Assembly (NCBI RefSeq): GCF_900176355.1
Contig: NZ_FWXI01000014.1
Span: forward strand, 62,001-126,000
Direction: 5' to 3'
From: Sporomusa malonica
Lineage (GTDB): Bacteria; Bacillota; Negativicutes; Sporomusales; Sporomusaceae
DNA: 64,000 bases
Shown here: piece after piece, positions 17,956 through 27,212 of the stretch
Layout: each line of letters begins with the position of its first letter
Position numbering within the stretch: position 1 is the stretch's first letter
Position numbers and translations under genes: made by a program
The notes under the pieces: model-generated
Database searches by the model: none
The model's input: the letters and a program-made list of their open reading frames with translations, nothing else
What the model was told of the DNA's origin: nothing

Positions 17956-17960
17956 TTTCT

Positions 17961-18749
17961 ATGGAGAATAAACTAGCTGGAGACCTTTTAACAATCGGTG
18001 GTAAGGAGCTGACCAGTCGTTTGTTTTTAGGGACAGGAAAATTTGCAAACAACAGGCTTATTCCAGAAGTAGTCAGAGCCTCTGGGTCACAGGTAGTAAC
18101 AGTAGCTTTGCGGCGGGTAGACCCTAACAATAAGGAAGAAAACATAGTTGGCTACATCCCGAAAGAGTGTACGCTGATGCCCAATACATCAGGTGCCAGA
18201 ACAGCAGATGAAGCTGTTCGTATTGCTCGGTTAGCCAGGGCAGCAGGGTGTGGTAACTGGATTAAGATTGAGGTTATTTCTGATAATCGTTATTTGCTCC
18301 CAGATAACATCGAGACGATTAAAGCCACCGAAATTTTAGCCGCTGAAGGTTTTGTGGTGCTTCCCTATATGAGCCCTGATTTAATGTCTGCAAAACGTTT
18401 GGTAGAAGCCGGTGCAGCAGCTGTCATGCCTTTGGGAGCGCCAATAGGTACCAATCGCGGTCTTAAAACCAAAGAGTTAGTAAAAATTATTATTGAAGAG
18501 ATTGCATTGCCAATTATTGTTGATGCCGGTATTGGCCGCCCGTCTGAAGCGGCTGAAGCTATGGAAATGGGGGCGGCCGCTGTACTCGTTAATACTGCTG
18601 TAGCAACAGCCAGCAACCCGGTAGTAATGGCTGAAGCCTTTGGCTTAGCTGTTGCCGCCGGCCGCAAAGCATATCTCGCTGGTCCTGGTGCTATTCAGGA
18701 TTATGCGGATGCTTCGTCGCCGTTAACCGGCTTTTTGCATGATTGCTGA
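17961..18749 (+). CDS. thiG: Thiazole synthase
   Basis: Forms the thiazole phosphate of thiamine from DXP, ThiS-thiocarboxylate and dehydroglycine. It has 262 residues with family motifs [52 protein letters not shown] (containing the Schiff-base lysine) and [22 protein letters not shown] 17961 follows GGAGGAGGCTGATTTCT. Second gene of the TPP-controlled operon. Confidence 0.97.
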   Translation: MENKLAGDLLTIGGKELTSRLFLGTGKFANNRLIPEVVRASGSQVVTVALRRVDPNNKEENIVGYIPKECTLMPNTSGARTADEAVRIARLARAAGCGNWIKIEVISDNRYLLPDNIETIKATEILAAEGFVVLPYMSPDLMSAKRLVEAGAAAVMPLGAPIGTNRGLKTKELVKIIIEEIALPIIVDAGIGRPSEAAEAMEMGAAAVLVNTAVATASNPVVMAEAFGLAVAAGRKAYLAGPGAIQDYADASSPLTGFLHDC

Positions 18750-18771
18750 GGATATCTAGAGGAGGGATAGC

Positions 18772-19872
18772 ATGAGTGTTTATGAAGAATTAGCCAAATA
18801 CAGGGATTTGAATTTTGCCGATCTCTTTGCGCAGATTACTGACAGCGATATTCAAAGAATTATCAGTAAAGACCGTTTAACCGTCTTTGATTATCTGGCA
18901 TTATTGTCACCTAAAGCTGAGAACCATCTTGAGGCTATGGCCCAGCAGGCGCATCGTCTCACCGTACAGCAGTTTGGACATATTATACTGCTGTACACAC
19001 CGCTGTATTTGGCTAACTACTGTGTTAATCAGTGTGTCTATTGCGGTTTTCACGCCAATAATGCAATTGAGCGAAAAAAATTATCACTCGAACAAGTGAG
19101 AGCCGAGGCTGAGGCTATTGCCGCTACCGGTTTAAAACATATTCTGATTCTTACTGGCGAATCACGTCATCACTCTTCAGTTGAGTATATCAAAGAGTGT
19201 GTAAATACATTAAAAGATTACTTTACCTCCATTAGTATTGAAATTTATCCTGTTAACGTAGAAGAATACGTTGAGCTTGCTAACGCCGGTGTTGACGGCA
19301 TGACGATCTATCAAGAAACTTATCATGAACAAACCTATGCTGAATTACACCCAGCCGGACCTAAACGTAATTACCGTTATCGCCTTGACGCCCCTGAACG
19401 CGCTTGCCAGGCTGGGTTGCGGGCCGTAAATATTGGTGCTCTTTTAGGTCTTAGCGATTGGCGGAGTGAGGCATTTCTAACGGGGGTGCATGCCGACTAT
19501 TTGCAACGCAACTACCTGGATGTCGAGATAAGTATGTCGCCTCCCAGAATGAGGCCTCATGTCGGCGGCTTTCCGCCAAAGGTAATTGTGAGTGACAAGA
19601 ATCTGGTTCAGTATGTGTTGGCCTTCCGGTTGTTTATGCCGCGCGGAGGAATAACATTATCTACCCGCGAGAGCGCTGAACTCCGTAATAATATGCTCAA
19701 ACTTGGAATTACCAAGATGTCAGCTGGGTCGTGTACAACTGTGGGGGGGCATTCGGAGGACGGCTCTGTCCCCCAGTTTGAGATATCTGACGAACGCAGT
19801 GTAGCTGACATGGCCGCTATGCTATACTCTCAGAATTATCAGCCTGTATATAAAGATTGGCAGATGTGGTAA
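18772..19872 (+). CDS. thiH: Dehydroglycine synthase ThiH (radical SAM)
   Basis: Radical SAM tyrosine lyase giving dehydroglycine for ThiG in anaerobes; an alternative to the oxygen-dependent ThiO. It is 366 residues with the iron-sulfur motif [11 protein letters not shown] near residue 84. C-terminal [11 protein letters not shown] is typical of the biotin/thiamine synthase-associated domain. ATG 18772 follows GAGGAGGGATAGC. Confidence 0.96.
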   Translation: MSVYEELAKYRDLNFADLFAQITDSDIQRIISKDRLTVFDYLALLSPKAENHLEAMAQQAHRLTVQQFGHIILLYTPLYLANYCVNQCVYCGFHANNAIERKKLSLEQVRAEAEAIAATGLKHILILTGESRHHSSVEYIKECVNTLKDYFTSISIEIYPVNVEEYVELANAGVDGMTIYQETYHEQTYAELHPAGPKRNYRYRLDAPERACQAGLRAVNIGALLGLSDWRSEAFLTGVHADYLQRNYLDVEISMSPPRMRPHVGGFPPKVIVSDKNLVQYVLAFRLFMPRGGITLSTRESAELRNNMLKLGITKMSAGSCTTVGGHSEDGSVPQFEISDERSVADMAAMLYSQNYQPVYKDWQMW

Positions 19873-19904
19873 TTGATATGAATCAATTAAAGGAGATCGT
19901 TAAG

Positions 19905-20594
19905 ATGCACAAACCTGGGATGAGCAATTTTTTGACAACCGATATCTATGCTTTAACTGCCGAAGAATTTTCTCTTGGCAGAAATAATGTTGAAGTGGTA
20001 GAATTGCTAATTGCTGCTGGAATTAAGGTAATCCAATACCGAGAAAAGGATAAAAAGGCTGGACAAATGTATGAAGAGTGCCTGAAAATACGGGAAATAA
20101 CAAGGAATGCTGGCGTTACTTTCATTGTCAACGATCATATCGATTTGGCGATCCTTGTTGCTGCTGATGGCGTACATATTGGGCAGAAAGATTTGCCGCC
20201 AGCTAAAGTTAGGGAGTTGATCGGTAGTGACATGATTCTTGGGTTGTCTACCCACTCGCCAGAGCAGGTCAAAGCTGCGGTAGCAATAGGGTGTGTCGAT
20301 TATATAGGTGTTGGGCCAATATTTGCCACCCATACCAAAAAAGACGTTTGTGAGCCGGTAGGGCTTGCCTATCTTGAGTATGTTGCTAAAAACCATGAAA
20401 TCCCGTTTGTTGCTATTGGCGGTATTAAGGAGCACAATATACAGGAAGTTAAACAGCATGGTGCTAAAATTTTTGTTTTAGTTACTGATATTGTTGGTTC
20501 TCCGGACATTCCAGCTAAAGTACGCTCAATTCGTCAAGCACTTAATAAAGTAGACTTAGCTTCAGATGGGGTTTTAACCCCACCTGAAGGTTAG
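19905..20594 (+). CDS. thiE: Thiamine phosphate synthase
   Basis: Couples HMP-PP with thiazole phosphate. TIM-barrel enzyme of about 229 residues: IQYREKDK, FIVNDHIDLAILVAADGVHI, GQKDLPP, LGLSTHSPEQV, YIGVGPIFATHTKKDV and VAIGGI. ATG 19905 is chosen because AAAGGAG precedes it; an in-frame ATG at 19857 overlaps thiH. The last 16 codons and the stop come from a 51-base repeat module that recurs inverted at 54350-54400, so the C-terminal LASDGVLTPPEG is probably not ancestral. A TenI-like role is the less likely alternative. Confidence 0.9.
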   Translation: MHKPGMSNFLTTDIYALTAEEFSLGRNNVEVVELLIAAGIKVIQYREKDKKAGQMYEECLKIREITRNAGVTFIVNDHIDLAILVAADGVHIGQKDLPPAKVRELIGSDMILGLSTHSPEQVKAAVAIGCVDYIGVGPIFATHTKKDVCEPVGLAYLEYVAKNHEIPFVAIGGIKEHNIQEVKQHGAKIFVLVTDIVGSPDIPAKVRSIRQALNKVDLASDGVLTPPEG

Positions 20595-20596
20595 TC
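20546..20596 (-). repeat. B-type hairpin module of dispersed repeat, fused to thiE 3' end
   Basis: All 51 bases are the exact reverse complement of 54350-54400. It contains the palindrome CTTCAGATGGGGTTTT / AACCCCACCTGAAG. It lacks the 5' TATCC hairpin present in full copies and supplies the thiE stop codon. Confidence 0.85.
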
Positions 20597-20623
20597 ATCG
20601 GATAAATAGTAATTGTCCTTAGT

Positions 20624-20652
20624 TTGACTTGTTGAGTAAATAATGCTATGAT
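20624..20652 (+). promoter_or_regulatory. Promoter of rnpB
   Basis: TTGACT, 17-base spacer, TATGAT, ending 22 bases before the mature RNA. Confidence 0.75.
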
Positions 20653-20674
20653 AAATATCCAAAATGATATAGCT

Positions 20675-21028
20675 TCTGAGTATGAAAGATGATCGCGCGT
20701 GCTTTATGCATTCGAGGAAAGTCCGAGCTCCATAGGGCAGGGTGCTGGATAACGTCCAGCGAGGGCGACCTCAGGGAAAGTGCCACAGAAATGTGAACCG
20801 CCTGGCATCTGCCAGGTAAGGATGGAACGGTGCGGTAAGAGCGCACCAGCAGTCAGGTGACTGACTGGCTAGGTAAACCCCACCTGGAGCAAGACCGAAT
20901 AGGGAAGGGATGAAGCTGCCCGCTGAACCTTCCGGGTTGTGTCGCTAGAGCTGTCAGGCAACTGCCGGCCCAGATAAATGATCGTCGCCGCAAATGCGGA
21001 ACAGAACTCGGCTTAATGACTACTCAGA
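20675..21028 (+). ncRNA. rnpB: RNase P RNA, type A
   Basis: Catalytic RNA that matures tRNA 5' ends. Conserved blocks: GAGGAAAGTCCGAGCTCC near the 5' side, AGGGCAGGGTGCTGGATAAC, ACAGAAATGTGAACCGCC, GGTAAACCCCACC and the 3' block ACAGAACTCGGCTTA. P1 is formed by TCTGAGTA (20675) and TACTCAGA (ending 21028). The 3' edge touches a copy of the dispersed repeat (21028-21117). Confidence 0.95.
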
Positions 21029-21117
21029 TAAAGAAAACACGGCTTGCGCTGAGCCTTTGGCGACAGCGCAAGCCGATGTTGCCTTATCCAGACGGAAAGT
21101 TATACTTTCTTACAGGA
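21028..21117 (-). repeat. Dispersed two-hairpin repeat, A-type copy R1
   Basis: Read on the minus strand: 5' hairpin TCCTGTAAGAAAGTATAACT followed by TTCCGTCTGGATAAGG, then the A module CGGCTTGCGCTG / CAGCGCAAGCCG. It is near-identical to 29645-29736 and 61801-61891. It sits immediately after rnpB. Confidence 0.9.
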
Positions 21118-21125
21118 CAAGCGAA

Positions 21126-21162
21126 CGTAAAAACCCGCAACCTTATTGGCTGCGGGTTTTAT
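21126..21162. terminator. Terminator between rnpB and nitroreductase
   Basis: AAAACCCGCAA / CTGCGGGTTTT stem between the R1 repeat and a partial repeat copy; usable in both directions. Confidence 0.75.
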
Positions 21163-21166
21163 GTCA

Positions 21167-21190
21167 TCCTGATAGAAAGTATAACTTTCC
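21167..21190 (+). repeat. Isolated 5' hairpin of dispersed repeat
   Basis: TCCTGATAGAAAGTATAACT then TTCC matches the 5' hairpin of the full copies; the rest of the element is absent. It abuts the nitroreductase stop codon. Confidence 0.8.
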
Positions 21191-21191
21191 T

Positions 21192-21752
21192 TTATTTCCA
21201 GAAGAGGATTTCTGGAGATTTCTTTGGAACTGCAGGCGGATTAACCTGAGGATACCCCACAATGATAGGGGCTACTGCTTCATAGTCAGCGGGAATGCCA
21301 AGTTCTTCTTTAACTTCAGATAGATTCAAAAATGGGCGGGCAAAGCCGATCCAACAGGTTCCAAGACCTAGACTGTGTGCAGTCAACATAAGATTTTGCG
21401 CAGCTAAACAGCAGTCTTCAGCGTTGTGCAGGCCCTCGGACTTTGCAAAGATAATCACAAGAGATTGCGCATTGTAAAAAATATTGAAGTCAGGATTTTC
21501 AAATGCCGCTTTATACTTGTTAAGCTGTGGAACTCTATCAAGCGAGTTTAAAAGAAATTGTTTACTACGATCAGAATATTCTTTCAAAATGGCGGCGTCT
21601 TGGATTACTGCATAGGCCCAAGGCTGAGAGTTCATGGCACTGGGAGCTTGGGTTGCTGCCACGAATAATTTCTCAATTATTACTTTATCTACTTTTGTAT
21701 CAGTGTAACTCCGTACTGAACGGCGGTTGGCTAAGGCCTCAAGTAAATCCAA
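21192..21752 (-). CDS. Nitroreductase family protein
   Basis: FMN-dependent oxidoreductase of 186 residues. The N-terminal LLEALANRRSVRSYTDTKVD and AATQAPSAMNSQPWAYAVI are the FMN-binding signatures. LMLTAHSLGLGTCWIGF and VPIIVGYPQ-like AVAPIIVGYPQ follow near the C-terminus. The start is TTG at 21752 (AAAGGATTGATTTCAA upstream). Monocistronic. Substrate unknown. Confidence 0.92.
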   Translation of the reverse strand: MDLLEALANRRSVRSYTDTKVDKVIIEKLFVAATQAPSAMNSQPWAYAVIQDAAILKEYSDRSKQFLLNSLDRVPQLNKYKAAFENPDFNIFYNAQSLVIIFAKSEGLHNAEDCCLAAQNLMLTAHSLGLGTCWIGFARPFLNLSEVKEELGIPADYEAVAPIIVGYPQVNPPAVPKKSPEILFWK

Positions 21753-21951
21753 TTGAAATCAATCCTTTCGATATCGACCGATTACAATGCCAGCTGTGTG
21801 TTCGTCTGGACATTTCTATGCGGTCATTGGTTAATTATATGAACATATTAGCCTAATCAATTTGAAATGTAAAGTTTTGGGGTTGAAAAATAACAAGGTT
21901 TTGGTCATACTATCACTGGTGGATTGATTACTTTCCAGGAGGGGAACTTTT

Positions 21952-22623
21952 TTGACAGCATTTATTACAGCGCTTACCTTTGTGGTCCTTGCCGAAATGG
22001 GGGACAAGACTCAATTGTTAGGTATGGCCTTTGCTACTCGCTATCCATGGCCTACTGTATTGTGGGGAGTTTTTGTAGCTACCATTCTTAATCATCTCTT
22101 CGCAGTAATTGTTGGCAGTTATATAACTATGTTTATACCATTACAATATGTACAGATTGCTGCTGCTGCATCATTTATCATATTTGGCTTATGGACAATC
22201 CGCGGTGATGAACTGAACGGTGAGGATAAAGCCACAAACCGCAGTCCTTTTTGGACAGTTACGATTGCCTTTTTTATTGCGGAAATGGGAGATAAGACGC
22301 AGCTGGCAACTGTTGCATTGGCTGCTCAATTTGCAAATGAAATTATACCTGTGTGGCTAGGAACTACGGCCGGTATGATGATAGCTAATGCAATAGGCAT
22401 ACTCATTGGTGTGGTTTTGGGAAAAAAAATTCCCGAGCGTCTGGTAAAATGGGTGGCAGCTATCATTTTTATCTTTTTCGGTGTATTTGGTCTATATGAA
22501 TACTTACCACGCCACATTCTAACAACACCAGTCATGGTAGGAGGTTTAGCGGCAATTTTATTGTCAATGTTCCTTGTTGCCAGAATGAGTGGCGGCGCAA
22601 AGCTTCCCCGTGAGCAAGAATAG
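21952..22623 (+). CDS. TMEM165/GDT1 (UPF0016) family cation exporter
   Basis: Membrane protein of 223 residues with six to seven hydrophobic segments and the duplicated signature EMGDKTQ (residues about 16 and 106), which defines the family of Mn2+/Ca2+ exchangers. The two halves are related, as expected. TTG 21952 follows AGGAGGGGAACTTT. No yybP-ykoY Mn riboswitch is recognised upstream. Mn export is inferred from bacterial relatives. Confidence 0.92.
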   Translation: MTAFITALTFVVLAEMGDKTQLLGMAFATRYPWPTVLWGVFVATILNHLFAVIVGSYITMFIPLQYVQIAAAASFIIFGLWTIRGDELNGEDKATNRSPFWTVTIAFFIAEMGDKTQLATVALAAQFANEIIPVWLGTTAGMMIANAIGILIGVVLGKKIPERLVKWVAAIIFIFFGVFGLYEYLPRHILTTPVMVGGLAAILLSMFLVARMSGGAKLPREQE

Positions 22624-22665
22624 TTAATTTACCGCCAAAAAAAAATAAAAAAGTAATTTAATATC

Positions 22666-22693
22666 TAGACAAAGGACATTTTTATGCTATAAT
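22666..22693 (+). promoter_or_regulatory. Promoter of GSIII leader
   Basis: TAGACA, 16-base spacer, TATAAT. The region TTTTTATGCTATAATAAAA followed by ACATATTTAA is almost identical to the promoter of the second glutamine synthetase at 25074-25101. Confidence 0.75.
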
Positions 22694-22710
22694 AAAAACA
22701 TATTTAATAA

Positions 22711-22764
22711 GATTGAGTCAATGATGACTCCTCCACAAGTGATAAGTGGAGGAGTCTGTTTTTT
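22711..22764 (+). promoter_or_regulatory. Attenuator leader 1 before glutamine synthetase III
   Basis: Two mutually exclusive structures: hairpin P1 GAGTC-AATGAT-GACTC, and terminator GACTCCTCCAC / GTGGAGGAGTC followed by TGTTTTTTT. The P1 3' arm is also the 5' arm of the terminator. The hexaloop has A at position 1 and G at position 4, as in ANTAR-protein target hairpins. A related leader precedes the other glutamine synthetase. ANTAR control is inference. Confidence 0.75.
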
Positions 22765-22880
22765 TAGTTGTGTTTGCGTTATGTATACAAGAATGGGTTC
22801 TATAATTATTTGATAAAAATTTTTAAACATAAATTATTCAAAGTTTAATGCAAGATGAAAAATTGAAAGGGGTTTTTTTG

Positions 22881-24974
22881 ATGAGCAAGCTAGGTAAAAT
22901 TTTTGGTTCAAACGTATTTAATGATGCTGTTATGAAGGAACGTCTTCCTAAAGCTACTTATAAGGCTTTAAGGAAAACAATTGAAGAGGGTCTTCCTTTA
23001 GATCCAGCAGTTGCAGACGTAGTAGCTAGCACAATGAAAGATTGGGCGCTTGAAAAAGGTGCAACACATTTTACTCATTGGTTCCAGCCAATGACCGGCA
23101 TAACTGCTGAAAAACATGATGCATTTATAGCACCAACTGCAGATGGTAAGGCTATAATGGAGTTCTCTGGTAAAGAATTAATTAAAGGCGAACCAGATGC
23201 TTCTTCATTCCCATCTGGTGGTCTTAGAGCTACCTTTGAAGCTAGAGGATATACTGCATGGGATTGTACATCACCAGCATTTATAAAAGATGATTCATTA
23301 TGTATACCAACAGCTTTTTGTTCATACACTGGTGAAGCTTTAGATAAGAAGACTCCATTATTGCGTTCAATGGAAGCTTTATCAAAACAAGCGTTGCGTG
23401 TATTAAAAGCCCTTGGAAATACAACCGCAAATAAAGTTATTACAACTGTTGGACCAGAACAAGAATACTTTATTGTTGATAAGAAAACATTTGACCAAAG
23501 AAAAGACTTAATATTTACAGGAAGAACACTTTTTGGGGCTAAACCTCCAAAGGGCCAGGAATTAGAAGATCATTACTTTGGTTCACTCAAAGAAAGAATT
23601 TCTGCTTACATGAAGGAATTAGACGAAGAACTCTGGAAGCTTGGAATTTCTGCCAAGACTAAACATAACGAAGTTGCTCCTGCACAGCATGAGTTAGCTC
23701 CCATATTCACGACTACAAATATAGCAACAGATCACAACCAACTTACTATGGATACAATGAAGAAGGTTGCTTTAAGACATGATCTTGTGTGCTTATTACA
23801 TGAAAAACCATTCGCTGGAATTAACGGTTCCGGTAAACATAATAACTGGTCTATGGGAACAGATGATGGAGTGAACCTACTTGAGCCAGGTCATACTCCA
23901 CATGATAATGAGCAGTTTCTTGTATTCTTATGCTCAGTTATAAAAGCTGTAGATGAATATGCGGATTTATTAAGAGTATCAGCTGCAAATCCAGGAAATG
24001 ATCATAGACTAGGTGCGAACGAAGCGCCTCCGGCAATTATATCAATATTCTTAGGCGAGCAATTACAAGACATATTAGAACAACTTGAAAATGGTGGAGC
24101 AACAAGCTCGAAAACTGGCGGTCACATGGAAATAGGTGTTACCACACTTCCCGCATTACCTAAGGATGCAACTGACAGAAACAGAACATCTCCATTCGCA
24201 TTTACAGGTAATAAGTTTGAGTTTAGAATGGTTCCTTCTTCTGCCTCAATCGCTGCACCAAACTATATTTTAAATACCATAGTAGCTGAGGTATTAAGTG
24301 AAGTTGCTGAAAGATTAGAGAAGGCTACAGATGTAGAGGCTGAAGTTAAAGCAATTCTTACCGAATATGTAACTAAGCATAAGAATGTAGTATTTAATGG
24401 CAACGGATATTCAGATGAATGGGTAGTTGAAGCCGAAAAGAGAGGACTTCCAAACATCAAGACTACTGTAGAAGCCATTAAAGCATTAATTTCTGAAAAG
24501 AATATTGCAGTAATGGAGAAACATGCTGTATTAAGCAGAGTAGAAATGGAATCCCGCTATGAAATAGATCTTGAAAATTATATCAAGACTATTAATATTG
24601 AAGCTTTAACAATGATAGAAATGGCTAAGAGACAAATACTTCCTGCAGTTATCAAGTTTGCTACCAACCTTGCTGCTTCAATCAATACAATCAAAGCTAC
24701 AGGTGTAGCAGCTGATTTAACAGCTCAAACTGAATTGTTAATAGAAGTGTCCTCATTAACCGCTTCATTAAAGAAAAATATTGCTGTACTTGAAGAAGCT
24801 GTAGAAAAAGCTTCAAATGCTCACGGCGATACTTATGCGCAAGCCTCATTATTCAGATTTGATGTATTTGAAAAGATGGGCACCTTAAGAGAAGTTGCTG
24901 ATACACTTGAAACTTTAGTAGATAAAGATGTATGGCCAATGCCAACTTATGGAGACCTATTATTTAACGTATAA
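22881..24974 (+). CDS. glnN: Glutamine synthetase type III
   Basis: ATP-dependent ammonia assimilation to glutamine; GSIII form of 697 residues, normal for the class. Motifs: [66 protein letters not shown] and [12 protein letters not shown] 22881 follows AAAGGGGTTTTTTTG. Codon use differs from neighbours (AGA for Arg, ATA and TTA common, high A+T), suggesting transfer from a low-GC clostridium. Transcription is controlled by the attenuator leader. Confidence 0.95.
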   Translation: MSKLGKIFGSNVFNDAVMKERLPKATYKALRKTIEEGLPLDPAVADVVASTMKDWALEKGATHFTHWFQPMTGITAEKHDAFIAPTADGKAIMEFSGKELIKGEPDASSFPSGGLRATFEARGYTAWDCTSPAFIKDDSLCIPTAFCSYTGEALDKKTPLLRSMEALSKQALRVLKALGNTTANKVITTVGPEQEYFIVDKKTFDQRKDLIFTGRTLFGAKPPKGQELEDHYFGSLKERISAYMKELDEELWKLGISAKTKHNEVAPAQHELAPIFTTTNIATDHNQLTMDTMKKVALRHDLVCLLHEKPFAGINGSGKHNNWSMGTDDGVNLLEPGHTPHDNEQFLVFLCSVIKAVDEYADLLRVSAANPGNDHRLGANEAPPAIISIFLGEQLQDILEQLENGGATSSKTGGHMEIGVTTLPALPKDATDRNRTSPFAFTGNKFEFRMVPSSASIAAPNYILNTIVAEVLSEVAERLEKATDVEAEVKAILTEYVTKHKNVVFNGNGYSDEWVVEAEKRGLPNIKTTVEAIKALISEKNIAVMEKHAVLSRVEMESRYEIDLENYIKTINIEALTMIEMAKRQILPAVIKFATNLAASINTIKATGVAADLTAQTELLIEVSSLTASLKKNIAVLEEAVEKASNAHGDTYAQASLFRFDVFEKMGTLREVADTLETLVDKDVWPMPTYGDLLFNV

Positions 24975-24983
24975 TATATGATA

Positions 24984-25020
24984 AAAAAAGCCCTGACTTG
25001 ATAAAAGTCGGGGCTTTTTT
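24984..25020 (+). terminator. Terminator after glnN
   Basis: AAAAAGCCCTGACTT / AAGTCGGGGCTTTTTT (one wobble) just after the stop. Confidence 0.9.
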
Positions 25021-25073
25021 ATGCAAAATTGACATGCGCGCAGACCCGTAATGTCTACTGGCTTGTAAACTCC

Positions 25074-25101
25074 TGGACAAATTGTATTTTTATGCTATAA
25101 T
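25074..25101 (+). promoter_or_regulatory. Promoter of second glutamine synthetase
   Basis: TGGACA, 16-base spacer, TATAAT, aligning base for base with the promoter at 22666-22693. Confidence 0.75.
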
Positions 25102-25116
25102 AAAAACATATTTAAA

Positions 25117-25172
25117 CCCTGAATCAATCCAGGATTCTTCCGCAAGTAGCAAGTGGAGGAGTCTGTTTTTTT
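25117..25172 (+). promoter_or_regulatory. Attenuator leader 2 before long glutamine synthetase
   Basis: Hairpin GAATC-AATCCAG-GATTC, whose 3' arm starts the terminator GATTCTTCCGC / GTGGAGGAGTC followed by TGTTTTTTTA. Substitutions relative to leader 1 keep pairing through G-T wobbles, and the terminator 3' half is identical. Here the P1 loop is seven bases rather than six. Confidence 0.7.
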
Positions 25173-25241
25173 ACTTGTATTGACCAGGGAATAATGTGAA
25201 AACCTATACTGTAAGACATTCTGTGTATGAGGTGAAGAACA

Positions 25242-27152
25242 ATGGTAAAAGATTTAGTGTATTTGATTCCTGCAGGCAAGTATGGCAAAGAAGAAATTAT
25301 AAGCTTGCTCAATAATCACCCTGAAATCAAATTTGCTTCACTTGTTGGCATTGACCTGGCTGGCAATGACACTGATGAAAAAATTCCTATCAGTCTGTTC
25401 GCTAAAGATATGGAAGATTTCTATAATGGCAGCGCAGTGCAAACAGACGGCTCGTCAGTTGTTCTTACTGGCATTGCAACCTTAAACAATGCCAAGTTAG
25501 ATATGCTTGCTGATGCTAGTGTTAACTGGTTTGTAGATTATAATTATGAACATATTGATGAGGAAACCGGTAAGCCTGTTGGCACACTTCGTATCCCGGC
25601 ATTTTTGGTACATAATGGACTAAGAGTTGATTCGCGGTCAATTCTTGCTCAAAGCCTAGAGTATATTAGAGCTGAGTTAAAGGCGATTTTCCAGAAGAAT
25701 GGTAAGATCGCCGGTTTAGAACATATCAATGGTGCTGATGTGGAAGATGTTGTTTTTACTGCAGCTACCGAACTTGAGTTTTGGGTAAAAACCCCGACTA
25801 ATAAAGCTGAAGTAGAAGAGCTATCTGCTTCTCAGGTTCTACAAGAACAATACTGGCAGCGGACTCGCGGTAATGTTCGTACTGCCATGGAACAGGCCTT
25901 GCTGATGATGTCCCAATACGGTCTTGAGCCGGAAATGGGTCACAAAGAAGTTGGCGGTGTAAAAGCTACAATTGATGAAGCCGGTCACCTGACTCATGTT
26001 ATGGAGCAACTTGAAATTGACTGGAAATTCTCCAATGCACTTCAGTGCGCAGATAATGAACTGCAAGCCAGGATCTTAGTTAAAGAGGCTTTCCGGGCGA
26101 ATGGTCTTGAAGTAACCTTTAAAGCTAAACCGATTATTGGTGTTGCGGGTAGCGGCGAACATACTCATGTTGGTTTTGCCGCTAAACTTAAGTCCGGAAA
26201 AATTGTTAACCTATTTTCACCTGCCGATATGAAAGAATATTTCTTAAGTGCCATTGGCTATGGTGCCATTATGGGACTGCTGAAACATTATGAAGTGATA
26301 AATCCGTTTATTTCTTCTACTAATGACTCGCTTAATCGCTTGAAGCCTGGTTTTGAAGCACCGGTATGCATCGTCACCTCATTGGGACATACACCTGCTG
26401 TACCATCCCGTAACAGAACTATTTTAGCTGGCCTTGTCCGTGATGTTAATAATCCTATGGCTACCAGATTTGAAGTTCGTTCCCCCAATCCGTATACCAA
26501 CACTTACATTGCACTAACTGCTATCTATATGAGTATGCTTGATGGCATCAAAGCTGCTGTTAACTCTGGTAAAACAGTAGAAGAATTGGATGCTGAGCTC
26601 TCCAAAGATGCCGGGGTACAAGGATTCTATCTTGAGACTGAACGGGCATATCGCAGCGAGCATGACGTATTCGATGATTACTCTGATGAAGAGCGTGACC
26701 GCTTGTTTGCCAAACCGCCAGCTACTGTTTGGGAGAATATGCAAAATATTACTAAATATCCTGAGAAAGTTAAAGCTCTTACTGCTGGGGAGGCTTTCCG
26801 TCCGGAACTTATTAAAGCTTTTGTTGCCGGTGCGCTTGTTCGGTGGAAAACTGAACTGTTAAATCGCATTATTCCTGAAAACCTCGATATTGTTAAAGAT
26901 GCTAAACCTTTGCATGATGCTGACTCAGCTAGCGACCTTGATCTGAACAATTGGGACAAAATAAATACCCTCAGAGTCTATTTAGCTAAAGACTGCTTGT
27001 CACAAAAGAGTTTGTTTACCCGTATTAAAGATGCTATTGAAGCCGGTGAATTTGATATTGCATCAGAGCTTCAAATTGAAATGACAGATAAAGTAAGTGC
27101 TTTAAAAACTATTTATCGCCAATATAAGAAAAATATGATTCATATCTGCTAA
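25242..27152 (+). CDS. Glutamine synthetase, long GSI-like form
   Basis: Protein of 636 residues with a GS catalytic domain: TAATELEFWVKTP (near 170), EMGHKEVGGVKATIDEAGH, GVAGSGEHTHVGF, NDSLNRLKPGFEAPV and SRNRTILAG. It is longer than classical GSI (about 440-470) because of a C-terminal helical region of about 190 residues. Codon use matches the chromosome, unlike the adjacent GSIII. ATG 25242 follows GAGGTGAAGAACA. Being behind the same kind of attenuator as GSIII, it is probably also nitrogen-controlled. Glutamine synthesis is likely, but another amine substrate is possible. Confidence 0.88.
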   Translation: MVKDLVYLIPAGKYGKEEIISLLNNHPEIKFASLVGIDLAGNDTDEKIPISLFAKDMEDFYNGSAVQTDGSSVVLTGIATLNNAKLDMLADASVNWFVDYNYEHIDEETGKPVGTLRIPAFLVHNGLRVDSRSILAQSLEYIRAELKAIFQKNGKIAGLEHINGADVEDVVFTAATELEFWVKTPTNKAEVEELSASQVLQEQYWQRTRGNVRTAMEQALLMMSQYGLEPEMGHKEVGGVKATIDEAGHLTHVMEQLEIDWKFSNALQCADNELQARILVKEAFRANGLEVTFKAKPIIGVAGSGEHTHVGFAAKLKSGKIVNLFSPADMKEYFLSAIGYGAIMGLLKHYEVINPFISSTNDSLNRLKPGFEAPVCIVTSLGHTPAVPSRNRTILAGLVRDVNNPMATRFEVRSPNPYTNTYIALTAIYMSMLDGIKAAVNSGKTVEELDAELSKDAGVQGFYLETERAYRSEHDVFDDYSDEERDRLFAKPPATVWENMQNITKYPEKVKALTAGEAFRPELIKAFVAGALVRWKTELLNRIIPENLDIVKDAKPLHDADSASDLDLNNWDKINTLRVYLAKDCLSQKSLFTRIKDAIEAGEFDIASELQIEMTDKVSALKTIYRQYKKNMIHIC

Positions 27153-27170
27153 TTTGCTATCCGTCCATAA

Positions 27171-27200
27171 GAAAACTCCCAGTTATTACTGGGAGTTTTC
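27171..27200. terminator. Bidirectional terminator
   Basis: GAAAACTCCCAGT / ACTGGGAGTTTTC between convergent genes. Confidence 0.9.
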
Positions 27201-27212
27201 TATATTTACATC

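Noticed and set aside
20994..21323. Plus-strand frames through the rnpB tail and repeat R1
   Set aside because: They lie in structured RNA and hairpin repeats and run into the nitroreductase gene on the other strand.
21850..21950. Possible yybP-ykoY manganese riboswitch before the GDT1-type exporter
   Set aside because: The conserved core of that riboswitch is not seen; only a ribosome site is recognisable.
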